From assembly GCA_029212365.1 (NCBI GenBank), contig JARGOC010000026.1, positions 1 through 50,844 of the forward strand: 50,844 nt of DNA, given 5' to 3'. Both the position numbers and the translations under genes were made by a program. Of this stretch, positions 37,601 to 45,870 are shown one piece after another (position 1 is the first letter of the stretch; each line of letters starts with the position of its first letter). The DNA comes from Roseovarius sp. GTDB lineage: Bacteria; Pseudomonadota; Alphaproteobacteria; Rhodobacterales; Rhodobacteraceae. The notes below the pieces were generated by a model. That model ran no database searches and was not told the origin of the DNA. It saw only the letters and a program-made list of their open reading frames with translations.

Positions 37601-38659
37601 TCAGGGCAGTGCCACCATTTGGTGCCCCTCACCTTCGATCTGGAATTCTCCTCGGGCCGTCATCGTCGCCTGATCGAAAATCCAGATCTTTGGCTCGGCG
37701 CGTGAAGAAACAAATAGCGAGCCTGTTCCCGGTACATTCGTCAAATGGTAAGGTTCCGGGGATAGGTTTGCATATTGTATTTCGCCGTCGGCAAGGGTGA
37801 TTGCCGCAATCTTGTCTTCACCTCGGCCGGCGACAAAAAGCGTTGCGCGGTCATCCGATAAATCTATCGCATGCAACTCGCCACCAACGGCAAAGCTACG
37901 CAAAACCGTTCCGTCGGACAGCGACAGTTCGATCACGTTGCCGGCGTCTGCATCCGCCGCATAGAGCACCGCTGTACTAGGGTCGATGACGATATGTTCC
38001 GGCCCAGTGCCGACGACAATATTGCGTCGCACGATCCCGCGTCCGAGGTCAACTTCGCTGATCGTTCCGTTGCCAGTATTCGACACATAGACAACATCAA
38101 GATCGGAGCCGAAGGCCGCGTAATTCGGCATGCTGCCGGTCGGAATATACGCCGTCAGCGTGAAACTCGTCAGGTCAATCACCGATATCCCATCGCCCAC
38201 GGGGTGGGTCGCGACAGCATAGCGCCCGTCGGGGGAAACGGCGGTGTGATGCACGGCACCGGGGACTTCGATCCGCCGCATGATCTCGCCAGACGTCGCA
38301 TCCAGAACGCTGATAATGCTTATGCCGGCATCCGAGGGTCCGATCGGTGCATCTTCGCCCCCTGAATGATGCGCAGCGTGCTCATCCTCGGAAACGCCTT
38401 CGGGTTGGGTCAGTTCCGCAACCGCGGCGCGATCCGTTTCGGCATAGCTACCCGCGACCAGATAGGGCACCCCGGGCGCACCCGAAAGCCCATGCACCGC
38501 CTCAAGCCCGGTGATCCGCCTTACTGTTTCGCCGGTTTCAGCATCGACCACGAGCACGGTATCGGCGCTACCCTCGGGCACGAAAACGATAGGCTCAGCT
38601 GCCGCGATTGCAGTCGAAAACAGAAGCGCAGTTGATGCGGCGAAAGTTAGTTTAAACAT
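37601..38659 (-). CDS. secreted YVTN/YncE-type beta-propeller protein
   Basis: A 352-residue exported protein: signal peptide FKLTFAASTALLFSTAIAAAEP, then repeated propeller blades of the form VLVVDAETGETVRRI, ISVIDLTSFTLTAYIPTG, VYVSNTGNGTISEVDLGRG and LYAADADAGNVIELSLSDG. A His-rich insert, EDEHAAHHSGGED, near residues 92-104 could bind metal. Such proteins are periplasmic and of unknown function. The start overlaps the preceding small gene by 13 nt, so the two are coupled. Confidence 0.85.
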   Translation of the reverse strand: MFKLTFAASTALLFSTAIAAAEPIVFVPEGSADTVLVVDAETGETVRRITGLEAVHGLSGAPGVPYLVAGSYAETDRAAVAELTQPEGVSEDEHAAHHSGGEDAPIGPSDAGISIISVLDATSGEIMRRIEVPGAVHHTAVSPDGRYAVATHPVGDGISVIDLTSFTLTAYIPTGSMPNYAAFGSDLDVVYVSNTGNGTISEVDLGRGIVRRNIVVGTGPEHIVIDPSTAVLYAADADAGNVIELSLSDGTVLRSFAVGGELHAIDLSDDRATLFVAGRGEDKIAAITLADGEIQYANLSPEPYHLTNVPGTGSLFVSSRAEPKIWIFDQATMTARGEFQIEGEGHQMVALP

Positions 38660-38805
38660 CGGGATATCCCGTCTGCAGTGTCTGGTGAATTGCGGACACC
38701 GCTTTCATCAGCTCTCAACGCGACAATTTCGAAGCGCCGGTGGCGCACGCAGGCCGCAAATATGAGCAGCAGGCCGGATGCACAGGTGAATAGGATGAGT
38801 GTCAT
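38647..38805 (-). CDS. small single-pass membrane protein
   Basis: A 52-residue protein starting at ATG 38805 behind a strong AGAGGAG, 8 nt away. It has one membrane helix (LILFTCASGLLLIFAACV) followed by a basic, then acidic tail. It overlaps the beta-propeller gene by 13 nt and is probably translated with it. No family is recognised. Confidence 0.6.
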   Translation of the reverse strand: MTLILFTCASGLLLIFAACVRHRRFEIVALRADESGVRNSPDTADGISRCLN

Positions 38806-38859
38806 AGTTGTTTCTCCTCTTAGAACGAAACCCGGCGACATACGCCAGGATGTGACGGA

Positions 38860-39051
38860 TCAGTGTGCGCCACAGCACCCGTCAGTTCGGGTGTCGATGG
38901 CACTGCTTTTTTCAACTCTAGTTGCGACAGGCGCGTCACCACTGAGCGGTTCTGTCACAGTGGCCTCTTGCTTCTCGGAAGAGGATCCGCAACAGCAGCC
39001 TTTTGACTGTTGATCAGACGTTCTCCTGAGCGAGTTGATCTTTGACGGCAT
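38860..39051 (-). CDS. small cysteine-rich protein, possible metal binder
   Basis: A 63-residue protein with a CCC run at 19-21 (KGCCCGSSS) and a terminal DGCCGAH. ATG 39051 is preferred because GGAG lies 9 nt upstream; ATG 39066 would add five residues. There is no signal peptide, so it should be cytoplasmic. The paired cysteine clusters suggest a metal buffer or thiol protein. It sits 54 nt before the membrane protein gene and 81 nt after the sigma-4 mini-protein, suggesting one transcript. Confidence 0.6.
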   Translation of the reverse strand: MPSKINSLRRTSDQQSKGCCCGSSSEKQEATVTEPLSGDAPVATRVEKSSAIDTRTDGCCGAH

Positions 39052-39132
39052 TTTCGTTTTCTCCATCAGTAAGTGTCTCGTTTAAGGTATAGACGCCCGA
39101 AGCGTCCCAACATTACGCAGGCACAAACAACC

Positions 39133-39441
39133 TCAGAGATTTGCCCGGTTCGGCAGATTGCAATCGCACCCGGTAAAGCCGTGTTCTGGGCAGATCCGGG
39201 ACATCTCTGCGAACCGCTCCTTCAGTGCCTGACGTCCACATCCTAGTTGTTCGGCCATCGTGCTCGCGCTGAGCCCCAAGCTGTGTGCGACGTCTTCTGG
39301 CCGCTCTCCATCGACATCGACGCGTTGAAGAATGTTCGCCTGTTCAGTCGGAAGCGTGGACAGGAAAATGTCGATACAATCGCATATCAATTCATCGAGT
39401 TCAGGGTCACTGGCCGGATCAGATGTGGTCGGAGGTTTCAC
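39133..39441 (-). CDS. sigma region 4-only mini-protein with CxC and cysteine-rich tail
   Basis: A 102-residue protein. It has CDC at 20-22, a sigma region 4-like helix-turn-helix (PTEQANILQRVDVDGERPEDVAHSLGLSASTMAEQLGCGRQALKERF), and a C-terminal tail with CPEH at 84-87 and CDC at 92-94. This is the C-terminal half of the two full ECF sigma factors in the window without region 2, so it cannot bind a -10 element. GTG 39441 is favoured by AAGGA 8 nt upstream; a GTG at 39486 is the alternative. It could bind metal and interfere with, or assist, the sigma factor encoded just upstream. This is inference. Confidence 0.65.
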   Translation of the reverse strand: MKPPTTSDPASDPELDELICDCIDIFLSTLPTEQANILQRVDVDGERPEDVAHSLGLSASTMAEQLGCGRQALKERFAEMSRICPEHGFTGCDCNLPNRANL

Positions 39442-39602
39442 GAACTCATTCCTTAGTGGGTGCCAAGCTGGTAAGCATGGCGACACCTCAAATTGATTTC
39501 CGCCAATTGCACGGCTGCGTTTTCAGGGGTCCCTGACCTGTCACTGGCACTTCCCATATTTTCCAACCTTCCAGATCAGAAGACGTGCAACAGACGTGGC
39601 CA

Positions 39603-40232
39603 TTACACCGGCGTAAGCATTTCAGACTCGCGAGCAGTCGATGAAAGCCGCTTGTCAGGAGAATGGTCGCAGTCACAAATCATGAAGTCGCCTACGCTAC
39701 AGACCGGGCAGAACTCAGCTATTTTTTCTTTCAACACCGCTCTGGTACGATGAACTCGAACTCCCAAAGAGTTCAAGCTCAGCCCAAGATCAGCAGCGAC
39801 CGATTTACGCGGCTCCTCTCTTAAATCAATCCGTGTCAGTAATTCGGCTTGAGAAGGTTTTAACAACTTCATCGCAGCGCCGATGCAGTTGCAGGCAGGT
39901 TCATCAAGGTCCGTTGCCTCTTGCTGGAGTACTTTGGTCTCGATCGCGTAGGCTTCTGCGCCGCGATTTCGCGTCGCTTGCCGTCGGTAGTGATCTGTCA
40001 AAGCGTGCCTCAAAGTGATGCCGAGCCAGGCATCAAGGCGCTCATGATTCTGGATCTGTGAATGGTGGCGCAGCACCTTGACGCAGAAGTCTTGAAAGAC
40101 ATCCTCAGCATCCTGCGGCCTGCTCAGTCGCCGACGAAGGAAGCCGAGGAACCGATTGCGGAATTCGACGAGTTTTGCCTCAACATCCCGGCGCGAGACT
40201 TCTGTTACATGGCTATTTTGTTCAGCAAACAT
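39603..40232 (-). CDS. ECF sigma factor with CxC linker and cysteine-rich C-terminus (CorE-like)
   Basis: A 209-residue ECF sigma factor. Region 2 spans about 24-86 (DAEDVFQDFCVKVLRH, then LDAWLGITLRHALTDHYRRQ), and region 4 about 118-172 (KSVAADLGLSLNSLGVRVHRTRAVLKEK). It has CNC at 114-116, CPVC at 175-178 and CDC at 186-188, the same layout as the protein at 14475-15050. A strong AAAGGAG lies 6 nt before ATG 40232. No anti-sigma gene is beside it, consistent with direct metal sensing as in CorE proteins. A small exported Cys/His protein is encoded 51 nt upstream. Confidence 0.87.
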   Translation of the reverse strand: MFAEQNSHVTEVSRRDVEAKLVEFRNRFLGFLRRRLSRPQDAEDVFQDFCVKVLRHHSQIQNHERLDAWLGITLRHALTDHYRRQATRNRGAEAYAIETKVLQQEATDLDEPACNCIGAAMKLLKPSQAELLTRIDLREEPRKSVAADLGLSLNSLGVRVHRTRAVLKEKIAEFCPVCSVGDFMICDCDHSPDKRLSSTARESEMLTPV

Positions 40233-40283
40233 TTTTTGCTCCTTTCACATGGTTTTGTGCAATACCGGCAACCGATGGGGTAA

Positions 40284-40673
40284 TCAGACCTGTGAAAGGC
40301 GTCGTGGCGGATGAAAGAACAGGTACCTTAATTCATCCGGCTTGAAATGTGGATAGGTCGGGCTTTCTGGTGGACTCACAATGCGATCCAACGTCACGTT
40401 GCTGATCGGAACAATCACACTGAAACAGCTATATCCGACGTGACAATTCACGTCCGGGGATGTTTGCCCCGGAGCATCGCCAACGACCGATGCGTCAATC
40501 ACCAATTTGTTGGCGGACTGCGCCGAAACAGTGCGGTGGTCAATCTCAGAGGCCATCGCTAGTGCAGAAAAGAGAAATGCCAAGATCACCGCGGTGACAG
40601 TCACCACGTGCAACCGAATTGTCCACTTTGTTAGCTTCGATCCTAAGATATGACCAATTTTTTCTGATTCCAT
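40284..40673 (-). CDS. small exported or membrane-anchored protein with Cys/His motif
   Basis: A 129-residue protein: a hydrophobic N-terminal segment (VVTVTAVILAFLFSALAMAS) that is a signal peptide or anchor, a short NCHVGYSC motif near residues 76-83, and a proline-rich C-terminus (SPPESPTYPHFKPDELRY). AAGGAG lies 3 nt before ATG 40673. It may be a periplasmic metal-contact protein. The layout, though not the sequence, recalls the protein at 44091-44435. Confidence 0.6.
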   Translation of the reverse strand: MESEKIGHILGSKLTKWTIRLHVVTVTAVILAFLFSALAMASEIDHRTVSAQSANKLVIDASVVGDAPGQTSPDVNCHVGYSCFSVIVPISNVTLDRIVSPPESPTYPHFKPDELRYLFFHPPRRLSQV

Positions 40674-40707
40674 GTTCTCCTTCTATTGTTGTCGGAACCT
40701 GCTTGCA

Positions 40708-40721
40708 TTGACTTGAATCAA
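40708..40721. promoter_or_regulatory. FNR/ANR-type box
   Basis: TTGACTTGAATCAA matches the FNR consensus TTGAT-N4-ATCAA at nine of ten positions. It lies in the 180-bp gap between the divergent genes at 40673 (minus) and 40854 (plus). For the plus direction a start near 40756 would put the box at the activating position; for the minus direction the site is very close to the ATG. CRP-family relatives such as DNR would recognise the same sequence. Confidence 0.6.
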
Positions 40722-40853
40722 TCTCTGAGATCGCTCTGTGCGGGGTTTACGACACCCAGGTCGACATTTTCGCGGCTTTTGCCAATGCTGTCGACCCAAT
40801 ACCGACAAAATTCAGCATAGAGCTTTGAATATAATATATAAAAGAGACTGTAG

Positions 40854-41330
40854 ATGTCCTTTCCAACCATGTATCCCCGCCACCTGCCTCCCGAAGTTGA
40901 TCTTCTTGCATTGTCGTTTGTAGGGCATTTCGCGTGGGAGATAATGCAGGCGCCCCTGTTCTCAAGCATGAGTCAGGTGGACCATTTTGCCGGGATATAC
41001 ATCTGTCTGAAGGCAACGTTGGGCGATCTGGCAATCGCACTCGCGGCGTTCTGGACTGCGGCCGTCCTGGGCCGAAGTCGCAGGTGGTTCGCGCTCCTGG
41101 GCAGGCGTTCTACGACCGTGTTCTTTTCGGTAGGACTGCTGCTGACCATCGGTTTGGAGTACCTCCACACCGAGATCACGGGACGTTGGGCCTACGACGG
41201 GGCAATGCCGCTCCTACCGGTTATTGGCACAGGTTTGGCTCCGATCCTGCAATGGATTTTTGTGCCGCTGTTGGTTCTGTGGTACCTGCGCAGACTGCAT
41301 CCAAATATCAGTGGTTCAGGGCCTTCTTAG
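40854..41330 (+). CDS. four-helix integral membrane protein of unknown function
   Basis: A 158-residue protein with about four membrane segments. Conserved-looking polar motifs sit in or near helices: FVGHFAWEIMQAPLF at the start, CLKATLGDLAIALAAFW, EYLHTEITGRWAYDGAMPLLPVIGTGLAPILQWIFVPLL near the end. I recall similar proteins beside stress genes, but no function is known. The FNR-type box about 140 bp upstream suggests control by oxygen. Confidence 0.7.
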   Translation: MSFPTMYPRHLPPEVDLLALSFVGHFAWEIMQAPLFSSMSQVDHFAGIYICLKATLGDLAIALAAFWTAAVLGRSRRWFALLGRRSTTVFFSVGLLLTIGLEYLHTEITGRWAYDGAMPLLPVIGTGLAPILQWIFVPLLVLWYLRRLHPNISGSGPS

Positions 41331-41527
41331 TCGCCGTTTAATGGGCGGTCGGGCGGATGGAGCAACAGCTTGCGGCCCTCAGCGATCCCACGGTTACCTC
41401 TCAAGCTGGTTCAAAAGGCCACGGCTGTAATGTTCGCCCATGCGCTGCGTCAACAAATGCAGAGACCACGATAACCGCCTATGAACTTGCGGTGGCTTCG
41501 GACAACCGAGCACGAGGAGAATGCAAG

Positions 41528-42220
41528 ATGAACGCTTCTGATGTCATGACCAAAAATGTTGTGACTGCAAACCGAGACACAACGGTGAAGCAAGCGGCCG
41601 AACTCATGTCGCAGCACCGAATAAGTGCGGTTCCGGTTCTCGACAAGGAGGGTGCACTGGCAGGCATCGTGAGTGAGGGGGATTTGATGCGCCGCGTGGA
41701 AGGGGCCCATGAGCAAACCCGATCCTGGTGGCTATCGCTCTTTTCCGGCAACCGAGAAAACGCAAAAGGCTTCGTGGTCGACCACGGCAGGTTTCTCAAA
41801 GATATCATGACCACTGGTGTTACCACCGTCACACCAGACGTTCCCGTTGGCAAGATCGCCAGATTGCTTGAAGAGAAACACATCAAACGGGTTCCGGTTC
41901 TGGAAAGTGGGCAACTTGTTGGAATCGTAAGCCGTGCCAATCTGTTGCAGGCAATGGCTGCGCAGCCCATCGTTCACGTTGAATCAAAAGCAACTGACGA
42001 CGAGAAGCGCAACATTGTCTTGGGAGCACTTGCACAGGTACCGGGGTTGAATCCGGTCCATCTCAATGTGGTTGTCGCAGACAATCGCATCGACGTCTGG
42101 GGCATTGTAAATTCCAACGATGAAGAAGACGCGGCCAAAGTCGCGTTGGAAGCGATTGACGGTTTGGGCGAAGTATCGGTGCAATTGGGTCGGATCCCAA
42201 ACTACGCCTGGGGTATCTAG
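41528..42220 (+). CDS. CBS-CBS-BON domain protein
   Basis: A 230-residue protein with two CBS domains (MNASDVMTKNVVTANRDTTVKQAAELM to about 60, and LKDIMTTGVTTVTPDVPVGKIARLLEEKHIKRVPVL at about 95-150) and a C-terminal BON domain (DEKRNIVLGALAQVPGL to the end). CBS pairs bind adenosine nucleotides and report energy state; BON domains contact membranes. GAGGAG lies close upstream of ATG 41528. Its TAG stop is part of the CTAG at 42217-42220 used by IS1380, so the protein end is native. Other partners are unknown. Confidence 0.88.
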   Translation: MNASDVMTKNVVTANRDTTVKQAAELMSQHRISAVPVLDKEGALAGIVSEGDLMRRVEGAHEQTRSWWLSLFSGNRENAKGFVVDHGRFLKDIMTTGVTTVTPDVPVGKIARLLEEKHIKRVPVLESGQLVGIVSRANLLQAMAAQPIVHVESKATDDEKRNIVLGALAQVPGLNPVHLNVVVADNRIDVWGIVNSNDEEDAAKVALEAIDGLGEVSVQLGRIPNYAWGI

Positions 42221-43864
42221 CCTGCATTTCTCACCCCACAGTTTTATGAGTGCCTAATTCCCGGTGCCATCGGAATTTCTGTTGACGGGAATCTGAGGAC
42301 GCGTTGGACCGTTGCCGCCTCTTGCGGTGTTGGTCGTCGTAGCGATGTAACCTCTGTTGTTTTCAGGAAGGGTTCGGATCCGGCGGCGTCATCGGGCCGC
42401 GGCGCATATTCGGGCGTGGGCCAGTGCAAATTCCTCGGCATAGGGACAGGCCGAAGCCATGGCGACCTTGATGCGGCGCACGGAGGTGCGAACCTGGGCA
42501 CCGATTTTCAGCAGTTTCAGTCTGATCGTGCCGCAGGTGGCGTCGGCAAGTCTGGTGTGAGCGAGGCCGATGCGACGCAGGGCGCAGATCAAAACGTATG
42601 CGAAGGAAGCGAGCCAAAGTCGCAACTGATTGGCCCGCATGGTGTGAGCGCTGGTGCGGTCGGCATAAAGGTCGAGCTGGCACTCTTTGATACGGTTTTC
42701 CATGTCGCCGCGGGCGCAATAGAGATCCTCGTAAAGTGCGCGCGCTGCCCCGCGCCGGGTTTTGAGCGACGTGACGATGAAGCGGGGATTGGAGCCTTTG
42801 AGCGTCCATTCGACCTTGCCGATCACCCGTCTTCGGCGTGACCAGCTATCTTTTGTCGACCACATGAAGTCTGTGAACACGCGCGCCGGCTTGCCACTTT
42901 CGTCGCAGGCAAGGCAGGCTTCTTCCATGGCCGGTGCAATCTTCTTTTCCAGACGCCGATTGCGCGCCAGGCCGAAGATATAGTCGATCTTGTTGGTTTC
43001 GCACCAGTCCATCAGGGCGTCGCGGGCAAAGCCGGAATCGGCCCGCAGGATGATGCGAACCTTCGGCCAGATCTTTCGGATCTGCGTGACGATCCGCCCG
43101 ACTTCCTCCTGTGATCCCTTGCTGGCGTCGATGTCGGAAGGCCGTAGCCTGGCAGCCAGAAGGTGCCGGCCGCAGAAAATGTAGAGAGGAAGGTAGCAGT
43201 AGCAGCCATAGTAGCCGTGGAAGAACCGGCCTTCCTGATGGCCGTGAAGCGGATCATCCGTGGCGTCGAGATCAAGCACGATTTCCCTTGGCGGCTTGTC
43301 GTGCGCCTCCAGAAACAGGTCGACCAACTGAGCTTCCGTCGCGGCCTTGTCATAGCTGATCCTGTGGTAGCGCGTCGGCGCTCCGACCCGGCCGTGTTCC
43401 AGCCGGTTCAGCATCGACTTGCCCGCCAGGATGCCACAGTCGGATCGCTTCGGCGTCAAACGTTCCGACAACAACGCCAGGACCGGATCGTGGCGAAGGG
43501 TGTCGTGGTCGTCGACGTCCTCATATCCCAAGGCAATTGCCGAGATGCGCTGTGCGACCAGTGTGCGCACGCTATGAACTGTGAGATCTGGTTTGCGGCG
43601 ATCGACAAAGCAGGAGGCGACGGGGTCGAACAGGTTCATCGCCTTGTCGACGTGGCGCAGCAGCAAGGCGCCAGCATCCGAGGTAATCGCTCCGCCATCA
43701 AAACCGGCGACAACTTTGTGGCCGTCAAAGCCTTCAAATTCGATCTGATTAAAGTTACAGTGTGTTTGCATCGGACCCCATCCTGAATTCTGACAAGCCT
43801 TTGTTGTAAAAGAACTTTATCAGAATTCTGGGGCCGATGCACCTACTTCGGTGAGATATGCGGG
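42221..43864 (-). mobile_element. IS1380-family insertion sequence, complete
   Basis: 1644 bp bounded by CCTGCATTTCTCACC at the left and GGTGAGATATGCGGG at the right, an inverted match at 13 of 15 positions. CTAG flanks both sides (42217-42220 and 43865-43868), a 4-bp target duplication. It holds one transposase gene on the minus strand. The same element, deleted inside, lies at 1965-2752, also at CTAG and also on a TAG stop codon. Confidence 0.95.
42389..43771 (-). CDS. IS1380-family transposase
   Basis: A 460-residue DDE transposase. Visible are the N-terminal VVAGFDGGAITSDAGALLLRHVDKAMNL, the first catalytic region EIVLDLDATDDPLHGHQEG with FHGYYGCYCYLPL, the RADSGFARDALMDWCE block with the second Asp, and the C-terminal RGDMENRIKECQLDLYADRTSAHTMRANQLRLWLA. 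No frame damage is seen, so it may be active. Confidence 0.95.
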   Translation of the reverse strand: MQTHCNFNQIEFEGFDGHKVVAGFDGGAITSDAGALLLRHVDKAMNLFDPVASCFVDRRKPDLTVHSVRTLVAQRISAIALGYEDVDDHDTLRHDPVLALLSERLTPKRSDCGILAGKSMLNRLEHGRVGAPTRYHRISYDKAATEAQLVDLFLEAHDKPPREIVLDLDATDDPLHGHQEGRFFHGYYGCYCYLPLYIFCGRHLLAARLRPSDIDASKGSQEEVGRIVTQIRKIWPKVRIILRADSGFARDALMDWCETNKIDYIFGLARNRRLEKKIAPAMEEACLACDESGKPARVFTDFMWSTKDSWSRRRRVIGKVEWTLKGSNPRFIVTSLKTRRGAARALYEDLYCARGDMENRIKECQLDLYADRTSAHTMRANQLRLWLASFAYVLICALRRIGLAHTRLADATCGTIRLKLLKIGAQVRTSVRRIKVAMASACPYAEEFALAHARICAAAR

Positions 43865-44090
43865 CTAGCGGATAAAGACCCGTCTACTTATTTTATTTCT
43901 GCAACGAATGCAGGAAAAAGACGTTCCCAACCTGCATGATTGGCAGGTGTTTTCAAAGAAGGCATGGAGGTCAACATTTGTTGCCGGAACGGGGTATGGG
44001 ATAATTGAGTGACCCGCTGAAAGCCTTCTCACGAAAAGTTAATCACACATCATGTAGACAAATGGGACAATTGTAACGAAAAAGGATGCC

Positions 44091-44435
44091 ATGAATCACT
44101 TTATAACCTTTACTGTGGCATTGTTCCTTGCGTTTGCGCCGTTGCCGCACTCGTTTGATGCGGCTGATGTTTTTCATGACTGCCAAAGCAAAATTGATTT
44201 GGTCGATTGCAGTTCGAATGTCGCTGATGCCGCTCTTGGGTCCGACACGGTGCCGCAGAGCGAGGAAACCGGAAGCAAGAAATCCGTTCACTGTCAGATG
44301 CACTGTGCGATTTTCGCTGAATTGACTGTTTCAGCAATCACACCTGAGACACGGGAGCATGACACCGTTTTCAAGCCGGTGCTCCCCTCAAAGGTCGGAT
44401 ATGTAGTGCCCAGGCCGCCAAACGCTTACGGTTGA
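44091..44435 (+). CDS. small exported Cys/His protein
   Basis: A 114-residue protein with a signal peptide (FITFTVALFLAFAPLPHSFDA), two cysteines at 31 and 40, then HCQMHC at 67-72 and a proline-rich end (KVGYVVPRPPNAYG). The HCxxHC cluster could hold a metal ion or haem-free copper. AAAGGATGCC precedes the ATG. It resembles the short exported proteins often annotated as DUF2946-like, but the match is weak. It is followed by three L,D-transpeptidase genes in the same direction. Confidence 0.6.
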   Translation: MNHFITFTVALFLAFAPLPHSFDAADVFHDCQSKIDLVDCSSNVADAALGSDTVPQSEETGSKKSVHCQMHCAIFAELTVSAITPETREHDTVFKPVLPSKVGYVVPRPPNAYG

Positions 44436-44490
44436 ATGTCCATTGCGCAAATGCGCCCATCGGCAGCTTTCAACAACGTGAGTGTAAAGC

Positions 44491-45051
44491 ATGATTTCAA
44501 AGAGAGGACTTCTGTTCGGCATCGGTGCAGGCATCGCTGCGTCGTTTGGGCTACCCGCGCACGCCCACACCGAAAAATTCAAACTGGACGAGAAATTTAC
44601 ACCGCAGACCGTTCGCTACAGCGGTTACAAGCCCGGTACCATCATAATCGATCCGAAAAACCACTTCTTGTATTTTCAACTTCCTTCAGGCAAAGCGCGC
44701 CGCTACGGGATTGGAGTAGGGCGTGCCGGTCTAGCTTTCAGGGGGCAGGCGAAAGTCGGGCGGAAAGCCGTGTGGCCATCATGGACCCCCACGGCCAATA
44801 TGATAAGGCGGAATCCGGGAAAATACGCGCGCTTTGCCAAGGGTGTACCGGGTGGACCAAAAAATCCGTTGGGGTCGCGGGCGCTCTACTTGTACAAGGA
44901 TGGGCGCGACACGCTCTACCGCATTCATGGCACGACGGAACCATCTTCAATAGGGCGCTCAGTGTCCAACGGCTGCATCCGCATGATCAATGAACACGTC
45001 GAAGACCTTTTTGAGCAGGTACCGGTCGGCGCGCAGGTAGTGGTGCAGTAG
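44491..45051 (+). CDS. L,D-transpeptidase (YkuD domain), exported
   Basis: A 186-residue cell-wall enzyme. A signal peptide (LLFGIGAGIAASFGLPAHA) precedes a YkuD domain with TIIIDPKNHFLYFQ, GKARRYGIGVGRAG and the catalytic block IHGTTEPSSIGRSVSNGCIRM, with the Cys nucleophile near residue 164. It would form 3-3 peptidoglycan cross-links or attach proteins to murein in the periplasm. It is the first of three consecutive transpeptidase-family genes. Confidence 0.92.
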   Translation: MISKRGLLFGIGAGIAASFGLPAHAHTEKFKLDEKFTPQTVRYSGYKPGTIIIDPKNHFLYFQLPSGKARRYGIGVGRAGLAFRGQAKVGRKAVWPSWTPTANMIRRNPGKYARFAKGVPGGPKNPLGSRALYLYKDGRDTLYRIHGTTEPSSIGRSVSNGCIRMINEHVEDLFEQVPVGAQVVVQ

Positions 45052-45179
45052 CTGCATTCCCATTGTCAACATGCAAGCGCGTGCGAGCCGAAAATCGTTT
45101 CCGAAATTGACGGCCCGCTTTTCATCTCAGATTTTCTGTACAGGGCCATCACGAACAAATTTGCGAAAGTCGAAATGAT

Positions 45180-45848
45180 ATGAAACGTCGTCAATTCATC
45201 CGTGGAGCAGCCGGCACTTCATTGCTGGCCTTGTCCGGATGCACCACCGCCACCAAGATCGGGCGGCCGGTTGAGAAACTACCGGTCAGTCAGAATTCGT
45301 CCAGCATTGTGGCAATGTACGGACCAATGCCTGAGGAGCGGTTCCCTCTTCCCGCAATAGAAATAAGCAAGGTGCCACCGAAATTCAGAAGGCGTCTGGT
45401 GAATTTCACCAGTCCGTATCCAGTTGGAACCGTTATCGTCGATACACGGACATATTTCCTTCATCTGATCCGTGAAAACGGAAAAGCGATGCGGTATGGA
45501 GTCGGGCTCGGTCGGCAGGGTTTCGAATGGTCGGGTGAAGGCGTGATCCAGTGGAAACAGGCTTGGCCGAAATGGACTCCGCCTAAAGAAATGATCGCAC
45601 GACAACCCGAGTTGGAAAAATGGAGCGCCGACAATGGCGGGATGCCGCCAGGTCTCAGCAATCCACTCGGCGCGCGCGCGCTCTACATCTTCCAGAATGG
45701 CAAGGATACGCTGTATCGCATCCACGGATCACCAGAATACTGGACGATCGGCAAATCTGTCTCAAGCGGTTGTGTGCGCATGATCAATCAGGATGTTGTG
45801 GATCTTTATGGGCGCGTAACCAGCGGAGCCAGGCTGATCGTAGTCTGA
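45180..45848 (+). CDS. L,D-transpeptidase (YkuD domain), Tat/lipoprotein-type signal
   Basis: A 222-residue paralogue of the preceding enzyme. The N-terminus MKRRQFIRGAAGTSLLALSGC combines a twin-arginine-like RRQFIR with a lipobox LSGC, suggesting an outer- or inner-membrane-anchored periplasmic lipoprotein. The YkuD core reads TVIVDTRTYFLHLI, GKAMRYGVGLGRQGFEW and IHGSPEYWTIGKSVSSGCVRM with the Cys nucleophile. It lies 128 nt after the first copy. Confidence 0.92.
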   Translation: MKRRQFIRGAAGTSLLALSGCTTATKIGRPVEKLPVSQNSSSIVAMYGPMPEERFPLPAIEISKVPPKFRRRLVNFTSPYPVGTVIVDTRTYFLHLIRENGKAMRYGVGLGRQGFEWSGEGVIQWKQAWPKWTPPKEMIARQPELEKWSADNGGMPPGLSNPLGARALYIFQNGKDTLYRIHGSPEYWTIGKSVSSGCVRMINQDVVDLYGRVTSGARLIVV

Positions 45849-45870
45849 CGCCATACGCAGGAAACGGGAA

